The translations under genes and the position numbers were made by a program. A DNA stretch of 64,000 nucleotides from Hymenolepis diminuta. Lineage: Eukaryota; Platyhelminthes; Cestoda; Cyclophyllidea; Hymenolepididae. Below, one piece after another: positions 50,701 through 63,262 of the stretch. The stretch covers positions 49,457-113,456 of the forward strand of contig CAADRB010000022.1 of assembly GCA_900708905.1 (NCBI GenBank), given 5' to 3'. Position 1 is the first letter of the stretch; every line of letters begins with the position of its first letter. Below the pieces are notes generated by a model that was not told the DNA's origin, searched no databases, and saw only the letters and a list, made by a program, of their open reading frames with translations.

Positions 50701-53700
50701 ATATGGCATAAATAGTATCGATGGAAAGAAATATCTTTTGACGTTGACAAGTGTGAGATAAAACCCTAAAATAATTCAATAAATTACCTTTTGAATAAAA
50801 TACGCTTAATGTGCTCCAGTCTATTTCAATGAAACCATTTCAACTTATTAAATGCAGAAATTGCAAATTTTACTGCATAGAGGTTAATATAGAAAGTAGT
50901 CATATAATTTGAACCACAATTATCCCGCTTACATGGGTTTTGGCTCTGCCGACAGAGGTAAATGTTATGGACATGGAGATAGGTTATTTATTGCATATTT
51001 TTAACTTTACTGTTTATTGTCTGGTTCGATGGTTTATATGTGGAATAGTATAAATTTCAGTTTCAAATAAATATAAATATATACATATATAAATATATAT
51101 ATTTATACGGAGTGGTCAATACAAACGCCTGATAAGCTAAAAAATACGAGATCCGAGCTCATCGGTGGGTATCCATTGATGTGGATGGCCAACCGCATCG
51201 GCTATTTCTGGCCAGTATTAGAGGTCGTAAAATGCGAGTTTCTTATAAATAGGTTCCAAAATACCTTCCTCTTACTATTCTATTAGTGTTTCGCTTGATG
51301 TGCGGAATTTCAAGGTAATACATTGTAGGCCGGTCGAATTATTTTCAATCAAAACATCACTGAAAAAATGATTTCTTGGCGGATAGCGCATGAAACAACA
51401 AGTGACGTTTTTGGGCAGTTTTCTTCTCCCTAGAGGTTTGAGATTTGTAAGTAATTCAATTATACATGCAAACTTCAAATAACGATTGCAAGCTAACCTT
51501 TAAACTCAGATAATATAAACTATGTCATTGACAAAACCAAGACTCTTCGTCAAAACTAGAGAGTAAAAATTTGAGTAGTTCTTATTACATATAAGAAAAT
51601 AATATTTTTCCCGAAATAATTCTTATATGTAGGATTCTTTATTTTCCACCTTTTAATTTCTGCTTCTTTTAATTCCCTTTTATTCGAAAAAATTTATTTG
51701 CATTACGGTTGTAAATGGCGCATGAGATAAATAGATCTATCGATACTAAAATGTGCTTCTTCTGTTGATGTATTGGCTTGGGTCGTTTTGTATTGTGGCG
51801 TCGTCGGGTCGTGTTTGTAACTATTGCAATGTCTTAGGGAATCAAAGAGTCGGTTACGATACCCTACAGAGAAGAGCAGCCTGTAACGGTTCTATTTACT
51901 CGCAATTGCGTTTTATTATTTAGGTATTTATGATAATAAAAGCATACTGAAAGAATAATTATTATTTATAATTATGCCTAACTCGAAATTTAGGAGAAAA
52001 AAGGTCTGTTGAGTTTGTATTTCCCACAAACTTTGTTTTCATTTTTCTTTAGCTTGAATGCAAAAATATGTCCTGATTTCAACTATGCAATCTTAGATTT
52101 CGAATTAGAGCAGAACAACAGTATTTTCAAAGTGATAGCTAATAATAATTTTCCTAAATTCTCGCGAATTGAGATAAATTGTGAGCCGATGAAATTTTTG
52201 GAACATGTAAACGATTGAATCAGTTAGCAAAGTTGTAAAGCACGAATGGAATCTCTTCTATTACGACAGGGTTACGTTATCTGGTATATCTTCTTTACTC
52301 ACGTTTTTGCTCCAATGAAATCAAAGGTTCCTTAACTAAAAGTATGAGTTTGCAGTTATAAAGCAAGCAGGTAAGACTATGTTTAGTTTTTGCAAGTGAC
52401 TTTAATTACTTCATCAGGATCAGGCTATAATTTGCCTATATTAATTTTGAGTTTAATACAAAGTTCATTAGAAGTTGTTACCTAGACACGCCTACATCAT
52501 TCCACAACAACATGATACCATTTTGATATTCATGCAAATTTACACACAGATTGCGAAAAATATACTTTTGGAGGAAAAATACTGAATAGCAGATATTTCG
52601 TTAGACAAATTAAACATCCAAACCACATGTGATTTTATTTTGATCATGAAAATACGAATCCTACGTCTATGTGTGCGCATAAAGCTACAGCTAATTGATT
52701 CCCGTATGTTTAATGGCACAAACCTTAGAGACATATGCAGACCGACAGATACTGCTGGAGTTTCGCATGAGTTAAAGAACGCGGAGGATTACACTTAGTG
52801 GTCATATATTCGTCACGCTCTCAATGTGCTGTAGCAACAGCGGGGGTGTATTATAAACTGACAGAATTTAAAAGTTACTAGTGTTTATTCAAGAAGTGAA
52901 ACGACCGACCACATAATTTGTAGCGGTTGAATAAAACTGTCACAATTCAAGTCCGAGATAAGTGTTAGAATGAGCAGGTTGGGCAATGGTCACCGTGTAC
53001 GTCTGTTGAGTTACATGCCAAAAAATCGATGCTAACTGGACAACATCTATTGATGCGGACAATCGAGCACACCGATTAATTTTGTTCCACTAGTGAGGCT
53101 TCTCGTGAGAGCGTCTATAGTATTTACTCCATCCATCCAAGTTAAGTGTTGTCAACATTCCTTTCCATCATAAATGATTTCCCTTTAACAAGGATGGGAA
53201 TTTGAAAGCACCTCTCTTTAACAATCGTTAAAAATTATGAACTTAATTTTGCATGCCATACTAAAGTATTAATTTTCAGTTAAGACTGTCTTAAAAACGG
53301 TTGAATTCAGGTTAAATAGATCAAGAGGTGAAAATAGGAAAGCCTGAGAAAAAATATAGCCTCTGAAATGACTCACGAACGTCAAGATTAAGTTGGTGTG
53401 TAATGAAAAATATAAAATCATATGCGCCTTAACATTATTTCTTGGTGAAGATATAGATATTCCGTTGGGTAAATGTCTTTATTAAGAAATAAAATGATAG
53501 TGATCTTACAACAACCTTCAGCTGAAAAGATTAATCTCTACTTGGTGATTTAAATAAGAAGACCTGGGCTACTTAAATGAAATAACTATTGGAAGCTAAG
53601 GTACTGATATAAGAAAATGATGGACAGGCAGACAGCGGATTAGCCAATTACTGTTATTTACATAAATTGATTTGTCTGCCAAAGGATACAAGTAGTAAGT

Positions 53701-56700
53701 CGACCACGTATTTTTGTCTCTGTTAGATGATATGAAATCGAAACCCTACATGTCATAGTAGTTCAAAAAGAGGGAAGACCACAAAAATTTCGATTCGTTA
53801 TCCCCTCTCTAAAGTAACATTAGCAAGATTTCAATTATAGACAAATGACAAAAATTCCTATAGAAACAGCAGTGGGTTCCAAAAATGATTCTTTAGCCCA
53901 TTAAAAGTGAGGCTGACGAAGGAATATCATCTAGGAGACCCTGATTGAGAAACTCCTTTGGCTTTATTACTGTTCAATTAGCCTGTTCACCAAATATACG
54001 TTTAGAGACATCGAACTTATAAGACATATATTCAGATCAAAATACTATGCTCAACCACTTTTCCCAGTATCAAAGCATAATATAAATTTAAAATTTACTC
54101 TCAAGACCGAAAACATATCCTTTGTTTACTTTCAGCATCAATTGAAATTAACATAGTCAAAATCTACAGGAAATTGAACCTCTAACAATAAACCTATTCT
54201 ATAGTGATTGGTTCAAAAGGAAAACAACTTGAAACCCTCAGTAAACTGAAAACAAAAAACCTTTTAACTTCGTGAAATGAGTGAAAATCTTGACAAGAAG
54301 TGGATATAAATTACACTCACTGAAAGCTCCACTATTTGAAGTCTTTTTCAGTTGTTATGGCTACGCACAAGCTAACTTTATTTCAGGTAACAATCAGTAG
54401 GTAGATTCGTAGTGACCAAGACTCTAATTACACTAGGGAGTTTTCTAACGCTCTCTAATGAGAAACTCGCACCCCGCCACCTTTCTATTGACATCTTCTA
54501 ATATATTTGGTAGTTCTGTAAAGGTGACTATTAGATCCATGACCTTTGACAGGCATGCGTGTCGACCGCAACGCCACCGACACAATCAACGTTCATTGAA
54601 ATTTAACCTGAGCATAGGGTAATAAACCTATATAATTTATCATTGAGTACTTGTGCCAAATGCCATCCACCTTATGAGCGGACAAACATTTCTTGCCAGT
54701 TTTTTCCTTAAATCATCATATTATGGTGAAGATAGTTTGAAGCTACTATGAATCAGTGAATTATACCTCTTAGATTCATATGAAAATGAAAGCAAACCAG
54801 AACTTACGTTGACATGGAGGTATCCAATGCCGAAGACAAGTGGCAGACAGATGAGGGAGAGTATTAATGATCCACAGAAGGAGACAAGATGCGCACAGCC
54901 CTTGCAACACCGATGTTTAGGGTTACTTGCTTTGGTTTCTTTCACCTCGACCCCACCCAACGTTTCAAATGTACCCACTTGCGACCATAAAACTTCACCC
55001 TGAAGCATTAACGGTTGGACAGTTTTATTAGCAATTGGTTATTGAAATGGTATTGCTGAGCCGATACGGGATATATTAACCTCCAAATGATTAAAAATCT
55101 TGATAAGTGAAAATAGCCGCTTTAAAGTACAGGTGATTTTAATTAGTTCAATCCCAACATCTCCCACAGTTTTAATTTACATCTCAAATAAGGAGCCACT
55201 CCCGATGAATATCACATTCGAACTAAGTAGAAAAATCATCAAAACTATCATTGATATTCCATAGCAAGGCTACAAAACACAGGGAAATTAAGAGCTCCAG
55301 TTTCCAAGCAAAAAGAGAAGAAAGAGATTGATCTTTGCCAAAAAGCAAAATACATTAATGTAAATTCAGCTTCGAGTGACATTGTTAATAAACATGTGTG
55401 TTGATTATAAATAACGGATCTAAAGCCGAATTTTAAGCCTGTAAAACCACCGTTTAATGTTTAAATGTGAACCGCTTAAACTGGTTCAGAGGAGACTCAC
55501 GGTGCTTCCCGTCGTAACTCAACGAAATCTTCTCCTTTTCATCAAGAAGAAAACTTTCTCATCTGCCATCGAAGTTAAACTGACTAGCCACACTTCTAGT
55601 TTTTTACTAGCCTTGATGACCTCTGTGTGGTTGCATCTAAGCAATATTTTCTCAAAAAAGCGAAAATGGGATAATTTACATAAATTAGTAGAGAAAAAAT
55701 CCACCCACACTTACCCGACAGTCACTTCTTGGACATCCACTGTCTGAATCAAAGGAGACGGAACTCTTCCATCCCTGTTCTAAGAATAGCTCTTGTGTGC
55801 TGATGAAGTTTCCATCTACGGGAAGGGTTATAGCAGAGACAACTTGTCTTTCTTGAGCAGTTAAAGTTGACGCTTCATCCTCAGATGACCCACAGCCGGA
55901 AGACGAAGTAGAAATAACGTTATTGATTGTCAGTAGAGGAAAAGCTTCCTTGACAGGGACCGTGAAGCTACGTCTGGGAAACATACAGGAACAGATCAAG
56001 AGGACTAACGGAGCAGTCGCCACCATCATTTCAATAAAGTAAACAATGATCCAAGCATGTTTCAATGAATCCAAAGCCCTGTTCACGTCCTTGATTGTCT
56101 TATTATAAGTGCGCTCTGTTTGATTGATCAGTACTTGACCTTTGTCAATATAAGCTGACAGGTTACCGATCATACCGGCAACATCTTTCATCATCCGAGT
56201 AAAGCGATATTCCATATTCTCTTGAATAGAAGCGCCCAAATCATCTCGTACCTTTATCGTGTTTTTTAACTGATCTGTCACTTCAGAAACGTTAAAGGGA
56301 AGAACATTGAGCATGTTAAAAAGGCCCAGACTGCTTTCAAGATGAAATAATTTAAAGAATGTGTCTCCATAGTGTTCTTCCTTTTGAAGACCCTTAGCTA
56401 GTTCATTCATAGAATCATTGAAGGCTTTAAGAGAAGGAATCTGATCACTAAAATCTCTACACTCTCCCCTTGTCTCCTGAATCTCTCTGACCAACATCTC
56501 GGCATTCCACCGAATGCTTGAATCCAATTTTTCAAGCTCTAAGGTAACTTGGGGTCCATTTTCTCGTAGAAAAGTATGAGCATCAAGTACAGCCTCTACT
56601 GTGTTAGCAAGATTACCAAGAATTGACAAAGCAGTTTCCAAATTTGTTTGATTTAGGAAATTAGCTGTGATTGTAGGTATTTCTGAAAGAAGATCAGTAT

Positions 56701-57220
56701 AAAAATCTTCCATAATCCCATGGATAGTGTCATTAGCAATAAATTTGCTTTCATTCGTTAGAGATCGAAGAAGGGAGAAAGTTCTATAAGATATTCCGTT
56801 GACACGACCGACAAAATCATCACCCTGAGAAGAGTTGAAATTGAGGTTTTCTGAGAAGAATATGACCAGGAAAATGAGAGATATAATCAATAGAAACCAA
56901 AAAGAGATGAAACTTATTAGAAAGACTGTAATTTGACAACGTTCGGGCTTCAGTGTTTTTTTCTTTTGGAACTTACACCTTGAAAATGAGATTAGAGTCT
57001 GTATCAAGGGGCCAATTATAATCGCGGAAATCACCATGAGTAAAATGCATAGTACAATGAATAGATTGCGGATTCTGGGAACTTCAAAAGTGGTACATGT
57101 GAAGATGTCGAATTTATTATGCAGACATCGTGAAAAAACACGTCCAATAAGGGAATAATTTCCAGAAACAGGGAGAAGTTTTTCGGCAATGAGAGGGACT
57201 AAATATCCACTTTCAAACAT
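47716..57220 (-). CDS. PROM: Prominin (CD133 family), five-pass membrane glycoprotein
   Basis: 974 aa from four exons on -: 57220-55715, 54999-54808, 49023-48794 and 48712-47716; phases 0, 0 and 2 agree. The second intron is 5.8 kb and the third 81 nt. Prominins sit in plasma-membrane protrusions and bind cholesterol. Predicted layout: TM1 about 52-79, TM2 about 95-122, a 260-residue extracellular loop with many N-glycosylation sites, TM3 about 389-413, a 120-residue cytoplasmic loop, TM4 about 538-562 followed by VCLP (human prominin-1 has LICEPY), a second large loop with TQCVG and PCDRLGSIAW...C, and TM5 about 942-968. Unlike human PROM1, the TM3-TM4 loop is long, Ser/acidic-rich, and the C-terminal tail is very short. 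No signal peptide is visible, so an upstream exon may be missing. A GCA|GTAGGT near TM5 could be an alternative donor. Confidence 0.88.
49478..49672 (-). repeat. tRNA-derived SINE-like repeat
   Basis: On -, GCGGCTGGCGTGCTCATCGC and AGAGTTCGAGTGC are spaced like the A and B boxes of a pol III promoter. A GC-rich body follows, with a short inverted pair CTGGTTAA / TTAACCAG and GGGCACCATGGTACTGTCCC. It is inserted in the 5.8-kb prominin intron in the same direction as the gene. The tRNA fold itself is not intact. A TRIM-type element is the alternative. Confidence 0.5.
51058..51111. repeat. AT-rich microsatellite
   Basis: Runs of ATAAATATA and ATATAT extend over about 50 bases inside the large prominin intron. 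A simple repeat. Confidence 0.7.
51140..51200 (+). repeat. Dispersed short repeat, copy 1
   Basis: CATCGGTGGGTATCCATTGA (51160-51179) matches 57635-57654 at about 18 of 20 positions, and 53045-53085 shares ATTGATGYGGA with similar spacing of flanking motifs. It probably represents an old SINE-like family within and near the prominin gene. Confidence 0.35.
54535..54605 (-). repeat. tRNA-like SINE head
   Basis: On -, GGTGGCGTTGCGGTCGACAC fits a pol III A box (TGGCNNNGCGG), and GGTCATGGATCTAA about 20 bases later is a plausible decayed B box. It lies in the prominin intron, is distinct from the repeat at 49478-49672 and is too diverged to be a functional tRNA. Confidence 0.35.
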
Positions 57221-57405
57221 GATCGTGATGGAGCGGCGTCATGCCAAGATATATAATTCATAAAAATATACGCTCACTATTGTGCTGCCTACTAGAGAAG
57301 AATGTGTTGGATTTGAATGTATGGCGGTGTGTGCGTGAGGGAGATATTAATGCGTTTCGAACGCATATGATCCAGTGAAATTAAGCGCCTACACTTAAGC
57401 ATTCT

Positions 57406-57429
57406 CATTGGCACGTGTTCTAAACCAAT
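57406..57429 (-). promoter_or_regulatory. CCAAT and E-box upstream of prominin
   Basis: ATTGGCACGTG (ATTGG followed by the E-box CACGTG) at 57407-57417 and CCAAT at 57425-57429 lie about 190-210 bp upstream of the prominin ATG. The spacing is plausible for a promoter. The function is inferred from motif presence only. Confidence 0.35.
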
Positions 57430-58849
57430 CATATTCCCTTAATTTTTACGCGCATTTATTAATCAGGATGATCGGCGTAGTACAATGTGTCAATTATGGA
57501 TAAAACATTATATGCATAGTTTGTCAATTTTTTATTCGTTCTAGGTATCTATATTTCATAATATTTGAACAAATAGTTAGAAAATGTGTGAGCAGTTGGC
57601 TTATATTTAACTTGAACGTCGCGAGTTTTAAAATCATCGGTGCATATCCATTGATCGAAAAGAGCAACTGTGTTTATTAAATAGAGAGTCAATAGAGTAT
57701 TGATGGAGAGAGAGGAATTATCTAACCCCTCTTTTCCTGTTCGTATTACATTTCGGAAGATCAGTGGTCGTTAATTTTTGGAAGAAGACTAAAATACAAT
57801 AACATTTTGAACTTCAATAGCCAATTTCTGGATACTCTGAATCAATTAGAAGAGATGCGTGACTGAAATATCAAATATCAGCATGCCGTAATCAATCCTG
57901 TTGTATTCAGACTTGTTATTAATATCTTCGAAATGATATCCAAATACGGAGAAGAGTGAAGGGGGAAGGGATCAAGTATATGTTGAGATTTTGACGTTGT
58001 TCAAATTATGCACAGCCTTTACTTAATAGATGAACTTCCATTATATGATATTACAAATTGCATGATTTGTTCCTCGAGTTTCGGAGTGAATTCATGTTCT
58101 TAGTTCATATTTTCACAAATCAATGACTAATTTATTGTTTATGACTCTTTCTTCTATTAGTCATGATACTAGCACGGTTTTAACAAGGCGGAGCTCACCA
58201 GAACTCACTAACGGTGAACTCAAATAAGTTAAATTATTAGACGCATTTTAATCTACATTTATCACATTTTGAGGGTTAACTGTATTGAAAAAATTCTACA
58301 GAAATTTGATGGATAGCCTTACCTAATGCCAAAAAATCAAATTTCAAGGTGATAGCCTTAGATGGGCAATGCATAAGAAAAAATTCAAGCCAAATTCTTT
58401 TCTCAATTTCATCACATTTTCCCACTTAATACAACGTGTTTTACTTTCTTATTTGAACGGGAAGCTATCTCCTTTAATGTTTTGGGGAATTATAAAGCAG
58501 CAAAGTATGATCATTTTTTAATAGTGCAGTCAATCTCTAGACGATCAAACAACGTAAGTACAATATTAATTCTGTTATCCTGTGGTCCTTCCAAGCACTC
58601 TATCCAAACTGCAGGTGAAGAGCAGTTGAAAATCAATGCAAGATTAACAGGATTCAGTTAAATAATACGACTTCGAGTGTTGATTTCCACGCAAGAGCAA
58701 GGAAAATTTCTTCCTAGAGAAATAGTAGGAAGCATTCAAAAACATTATTAATGGCTTTTCATTATAAACAAATACTTTATTAAAACAATTGTGAATGAAT
58801 TTCTACTAGTTAAAATAAAACATCTCTGTTTGGGAATTTATTCAAAATC

Positions 58850-58868
58850 CTCACTCCTAAGGAGTGAG
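58850..58868. repeat. 19-bp perfect palindrome
   Basis: CTCACTCCT-A-AGGAGTGAG: two 9-base arms around one base. It could form a short hairpin. No gene is adjacent, and its role is unknown. Confidence 0.6.
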
Positions 58869-58922
58869 TCATAGCAACCCAATCTGAAAGGTCAAGACGA
58901 AAAGTTCAAATCGTGCAGATGA

Positions 58923-59114
58923 TCAGGTCGTGAAAGACATTTTGCTATCGTGGGGAAAATTAGCGGAAACACAAAAAAATGGTCCCTGGGGTAAAGATTT
59001 CGAAAGTGAAACACCACGGTCACACTGTGAAAATTTGCTCCGAGATCCATCGTCTTCCTCTTTTGCTTCAGTAATATCGTAATCTGTTTGCCATTCTTCA
59101 AACATAATGCACAT
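58923..59114 (-). other. Unassigned short open frame
   Basis: A 63-codon frame encodes an acidic, protein-like segment (MFEEWQTDYDITEAKEEDDG). A CTGTTAG acceptor lies 40 bases upstream, but that frame is interrupted by TGA. There is no recognisable domain. Confidence 0.2.
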
Positions 59115-59983
59115 ATTTCATTTGAAAACGGAAACATGTCACCCTAACAGCACTGGGTTAAATGATTTAGGAGTGGCGGCATCAGTAAATATTTGCAGTT
59201 AGGACAATCAGCTTAACACAACTGCAGGTTAACATAAAGGTTACTGAGTTACAATATTTCTCTATTTTTCTTTATTTTCATTTCCTCATTAATTAAAATC
59301 CTGAAAAACATTGAAAATCTTTTAGAATACTAAACTACATCATTACAAATAACAAACTCTGGATATCTTTAACATTTCTTAATAAATGCTATATTTTATG
59401 TCATATCTATATGTTCCCGCCATTTTACCTTTGAATGTAAAGAACTCAAAGTCTAACTTGGCAGTTAAGGCTTTAAAAAAAGAGTTTACAAATTTTGGAA
59501 CAATGTGTGAGAACCAACCTGCCAGACAGAGGGTGTTTAGGAGTTTACAAGATGTATTGTTAATGAACCGAGTTAGAACACGCTTTGAAGGGAATTTCGT
59601 ACTATGACGGTCAATTTTTTACCTATGTTCTAAACTTACTAGAATTAAACAGTCGTTGCTGGTTCGTTCCTTTTCGGAGAAAAAAACGGCAAGATTTGGG
59701 AGGTTCTCAAGTGGGAAGTTAACCTAAATGTTGAATATCCTTGCAATTTAGTCATATTTAAAAATTATGTATTATCGACCGTACATTCCTGAATTCAATA
59801 TATATACATTTTGTAGGAATTCTTCAAGATTTTAGAAGTTAAAAGGTGTGAGATACTTAAATTATATGATCATTTTCTGGAATCAACGGTTGTTCCTCAT
59901 TTAGGGACCATATTCAAGAAAATCTCATTCACATTTACAAGGTAATTTTTTGGAAATGCATTTATTGAGTGTTTTACAAATGA

Positions 59984-60008
59984 ATTAATGAAATTAAATT
60001 TCATTAAT
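59984..60008. repeat. 25-bp perfect palindrome
   Basis: ATTAATGAAATT-A-AATTTCATTAAT: 12-base arms around one A, in AT-rich DNA just where the unassigned frame at 60007 begins. It may be a chance structure of low-complexity DNA. Confidence 0.6.
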
Positions 60009-60267
60009 GAATATTGAAAACAAAAATCTATTTCCTGTCTGCTTGGGTTCATATTGTTTTGGTAGCGGATTAGTCCAACTTACGGAGAAGATTAGTAGTG
60101 GTAAATACAACTCGAGCGCTGGCAAGTCTTATTGTCGGATACAACAAGTGTTTGAAGAAATTCGGCATGCAAAAACTCCTCTTATTTCTTTTGCGCTTCC
60201 GGATACGTACTTGCATGTAATTAATCCAAATTCAAGGCTGCATAACAAAATGAAGGGAAAATTTTGA
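60007..60267 (+). other. Unassigned open frame
   Basis: An 86-codon frame with a protein-like middle (GKSYCRIQQVFEEIRHAK, PLISFALPDTYLHV). A TTTTGGTAG acceptor and a CAT|GTAATT donor could make the core an exon. The frame begins inside a 25-bp palindrome. I do not recognise it. Confidence 0.2.
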
Positions 60268-63262
60268 CATGAAAATAACCATCAGAACCACACCACAAGA
60301 CTGTTAAAATATAGGAAGGTAAATCATGGTGCTTCTTAGAACTCTTTTTTCAGTATACTCGAACGTGAAGTCCATGCATTCTACTGTCAGTACCCATCAT
60401 TGATGCGATCCCTAAATAAAGAGACTACTTATATGCATTCAAGTGAATGTGATCGAATTTTTGGTGGAATTCGCTAGGGAATGCATCGGTAATAATGAGG
60501 CAATTTGCGTCTGGAATGTTCATAACGAGCTAAAATCTCTCATAGTAATTACGAGGAGGAGCAATAATTTACAGGATGTCTGTTTATAGCATCACAGTCT
60601 CATTACACCCTATTTATCTGACTGTATACGTTGGCGACCGGATGAAGAGCAAAAGCCCTCTTAACAAGATTGTATTCATGTGCAAGTTCTGATTTAAATG
60701 AAATTTAGCAAGGAGAACGAAGATTAAACAGGCTTCAGTGTGAATCATATGTCATGCAAAATCGTAAACGAGGCGGTACTTTCAACTCTGTGGTTGAAGT
60801 TGTTAAGTGAAGATATTTAGCAGAATTTGTGGCTTATTTCGCCTGTCGAAATTGACATCTTAGAGAAGTGGGATTCCAGAATTGGAAAAAGTAGGTTATT
60901 TTCTCTCCACGTCCATAGTGAAGGACTTGTTTTCTACTTTGCACCACTTTATGGTTTGCCTTGTGTTTATTTCTCAGTTTTCTTTTGATCTTTTGAAAAG
61001 TTAGAAATAACTACTCATTTTAAACAAACATGACAATTGTGAAGATGCTAAGATTCTCTTTGATCTTGCCAATAAAATATTGTTATTAATCTAGCATATG
61101 TAAATAATGTAGATTTGTTTAGATTACCCAGGATGGCTGTTTTATCCAGCTATCATGTTCTACCAGGATTGTAAAGTCAACGACTCAACTGATTGCAGGT
61201 TCTTACAATAGCCTATGTGGTAAATATCCGACCCGAGAATAGTGACCCGACCTCTCATATCGGGTAAATGGAAATGGTTTACGGCTACTTGAATATAGAT
61301 TTGCATGTAATTCTTGAGTTACGGGTTATATCCTGTTTTAAGGTAAAGGACCATAACATGAGAACCAGAACAGAACTCTGGAAAATTCTTGTCTATACTG
61401 TGGAATATCCTAATTTTACAAAAATTCATGAGATGATTCTATGATTATTTTCAGCGAGATATTGTAAAGGCGTAATTGAATGTCTTTACGCGGCTAATTA
61501 ATCTTAAATTAGTAATTACGAGATCAAAGAACTACTGTAATAGAACTTCATTTTTTACCAATTTCAACTAAATTTGTTTCGGTATTTGAAAGAAAGACAC
61601 GGAAGACTAAAAGCAATGTCTCCCAAAAGGTAGCAAAGGGTAAAAGATAGGTCTCCCAAACTGCAGCCGGCCAAATGAAGTTAATGGAGGCATTCAGCTA
61701 TAAGGAGGGCTCAAGTTGATGGATGTCATCACCAATTGCACAAAAGGCATATGGCCGTTTATTTACATCTATTCCCATTCCTCTATTTAGTAACAGTGTT
61801 CACCACTTAGTCTTCATTCTTTAATTTTATAGAACTTTGTTCTTTGCAAATAAAGGGTCAAGTGACCGGTCTCCTAAACCCCGATTGCTTTCACATTTAG
61901 CATCTTATTCTCCATCCAATTCTCGGGTCCGAGAGATCGCTGGAACCTAGACGATCATTTGGGCTGGCGTTCAAAGATGATAAGGGCCAGTTCTTAAATT
62001 TATCGAAAAATAGTTTTTCGAAATGATTAGCCGGTTTTTTCGATCTGAGTAACGCACTGTACATAATGTACATGTAGGAGTCGCAACTTGTAGAGGACTG
62101 AAGGATGACCGTATTTTGGTGAAAGACTCTTGGGTGTCCACATTGTTACAATCGACTATTATGTCCAGAGTAGAGAGAACAAACACAGATTTGATGAAAC
62201 AATTGGGTCACAGGGGCTTTTGTGATATAGGAAATTGGATATTTTTGATAGAACCTAAATGGGGTATATTGTTGTTAAATGTACCTAAACTAGTTAGGTC
62301 AGACAGATTACATGATCGACAATGTTAGATCATACTGACTCAACGAGTTGACAGTGTCGTTGTCAATTTTGGTGCCATTTAAAGTCAACTTCATTAGATC
62401 TTAAGGCCCTAGGAAAACAGAAGGGTCGAGTTGACTCGCAGTAGGGGTCTACATAGAAATATTTAGAATGAAGAAAAGAGCCGAAAATTTTCTGGAAGAA
62501 CTGGCTTAATATGAAATGAATAATGAACAAAACATATAAAGAAATTGTATTAGAAAATTGATTATAAACTGAATTTTATATTAGCATGATGAAATTGGTA
62601 CGTTTCATATACTCAAAAACACAACATTGAAAATACATTTGCAATTAATTACGAAAGTTAATATGCGAGCTTTCCGAATGATCACACGTAATTTGTATGT
62701 GTCAAGGCTGTCAAATTATAGATAACCTAATACTTCTCTATAGAAATGTAGGGGGGCATTCGTATGATATCGATCTATATTCTTTTTTACTAATATAATG
62801 TATGATATCAATAAACTGGTAGATTTGTAACTAATATGAGGACCGTTAAGTAAGTCAATCCAAAAAGACAAATGTAAATTAATGAATGATCAGTCTTTTT
62901 AATTACGATTTCTATTTAACATTAGAATGAAAGATACACATATCTGAACAGGAAGAAAATTGGAGAGCGAAGTGCCAACTACAGATGCAAGACGGCATTC
63001 ATTTACCTTCGCTTTCAGTACCTTATGTAGTCTATGAATTAAACGCTTATAATATTGCAATTTCGATTAAAAATTGAAAAATTGCATTAATATAGAATTT
63101 TTTAATCACATATATGAGACCAGCAAATCTCGAAAATTCCTATGCTGGGCTAATTGAATATTTGTGATTGTACAGGGAGGGTAAGGTATCGAAGGAGACT
63201 TATATTTTTGTAATTTGAACTAACCAGATAATAATTAATGCATTTTTATATCAGAATTTCTC

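Larger units (their letters stand above)
57430..63262. other. Intergenic, no conserved gene
   Basis: AT-rich DNA between prominin and the transposase. Contents: a repeat copy at 57635, a 19-bp palindrome at 58850-58868, a 25-bp palindrome at 59984-60008, and unassigned frames at 58923-59114 (-), 59386-59607 (+) and 60007-60267 (+). No RNA gene is seen. Confidence 0.4.
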
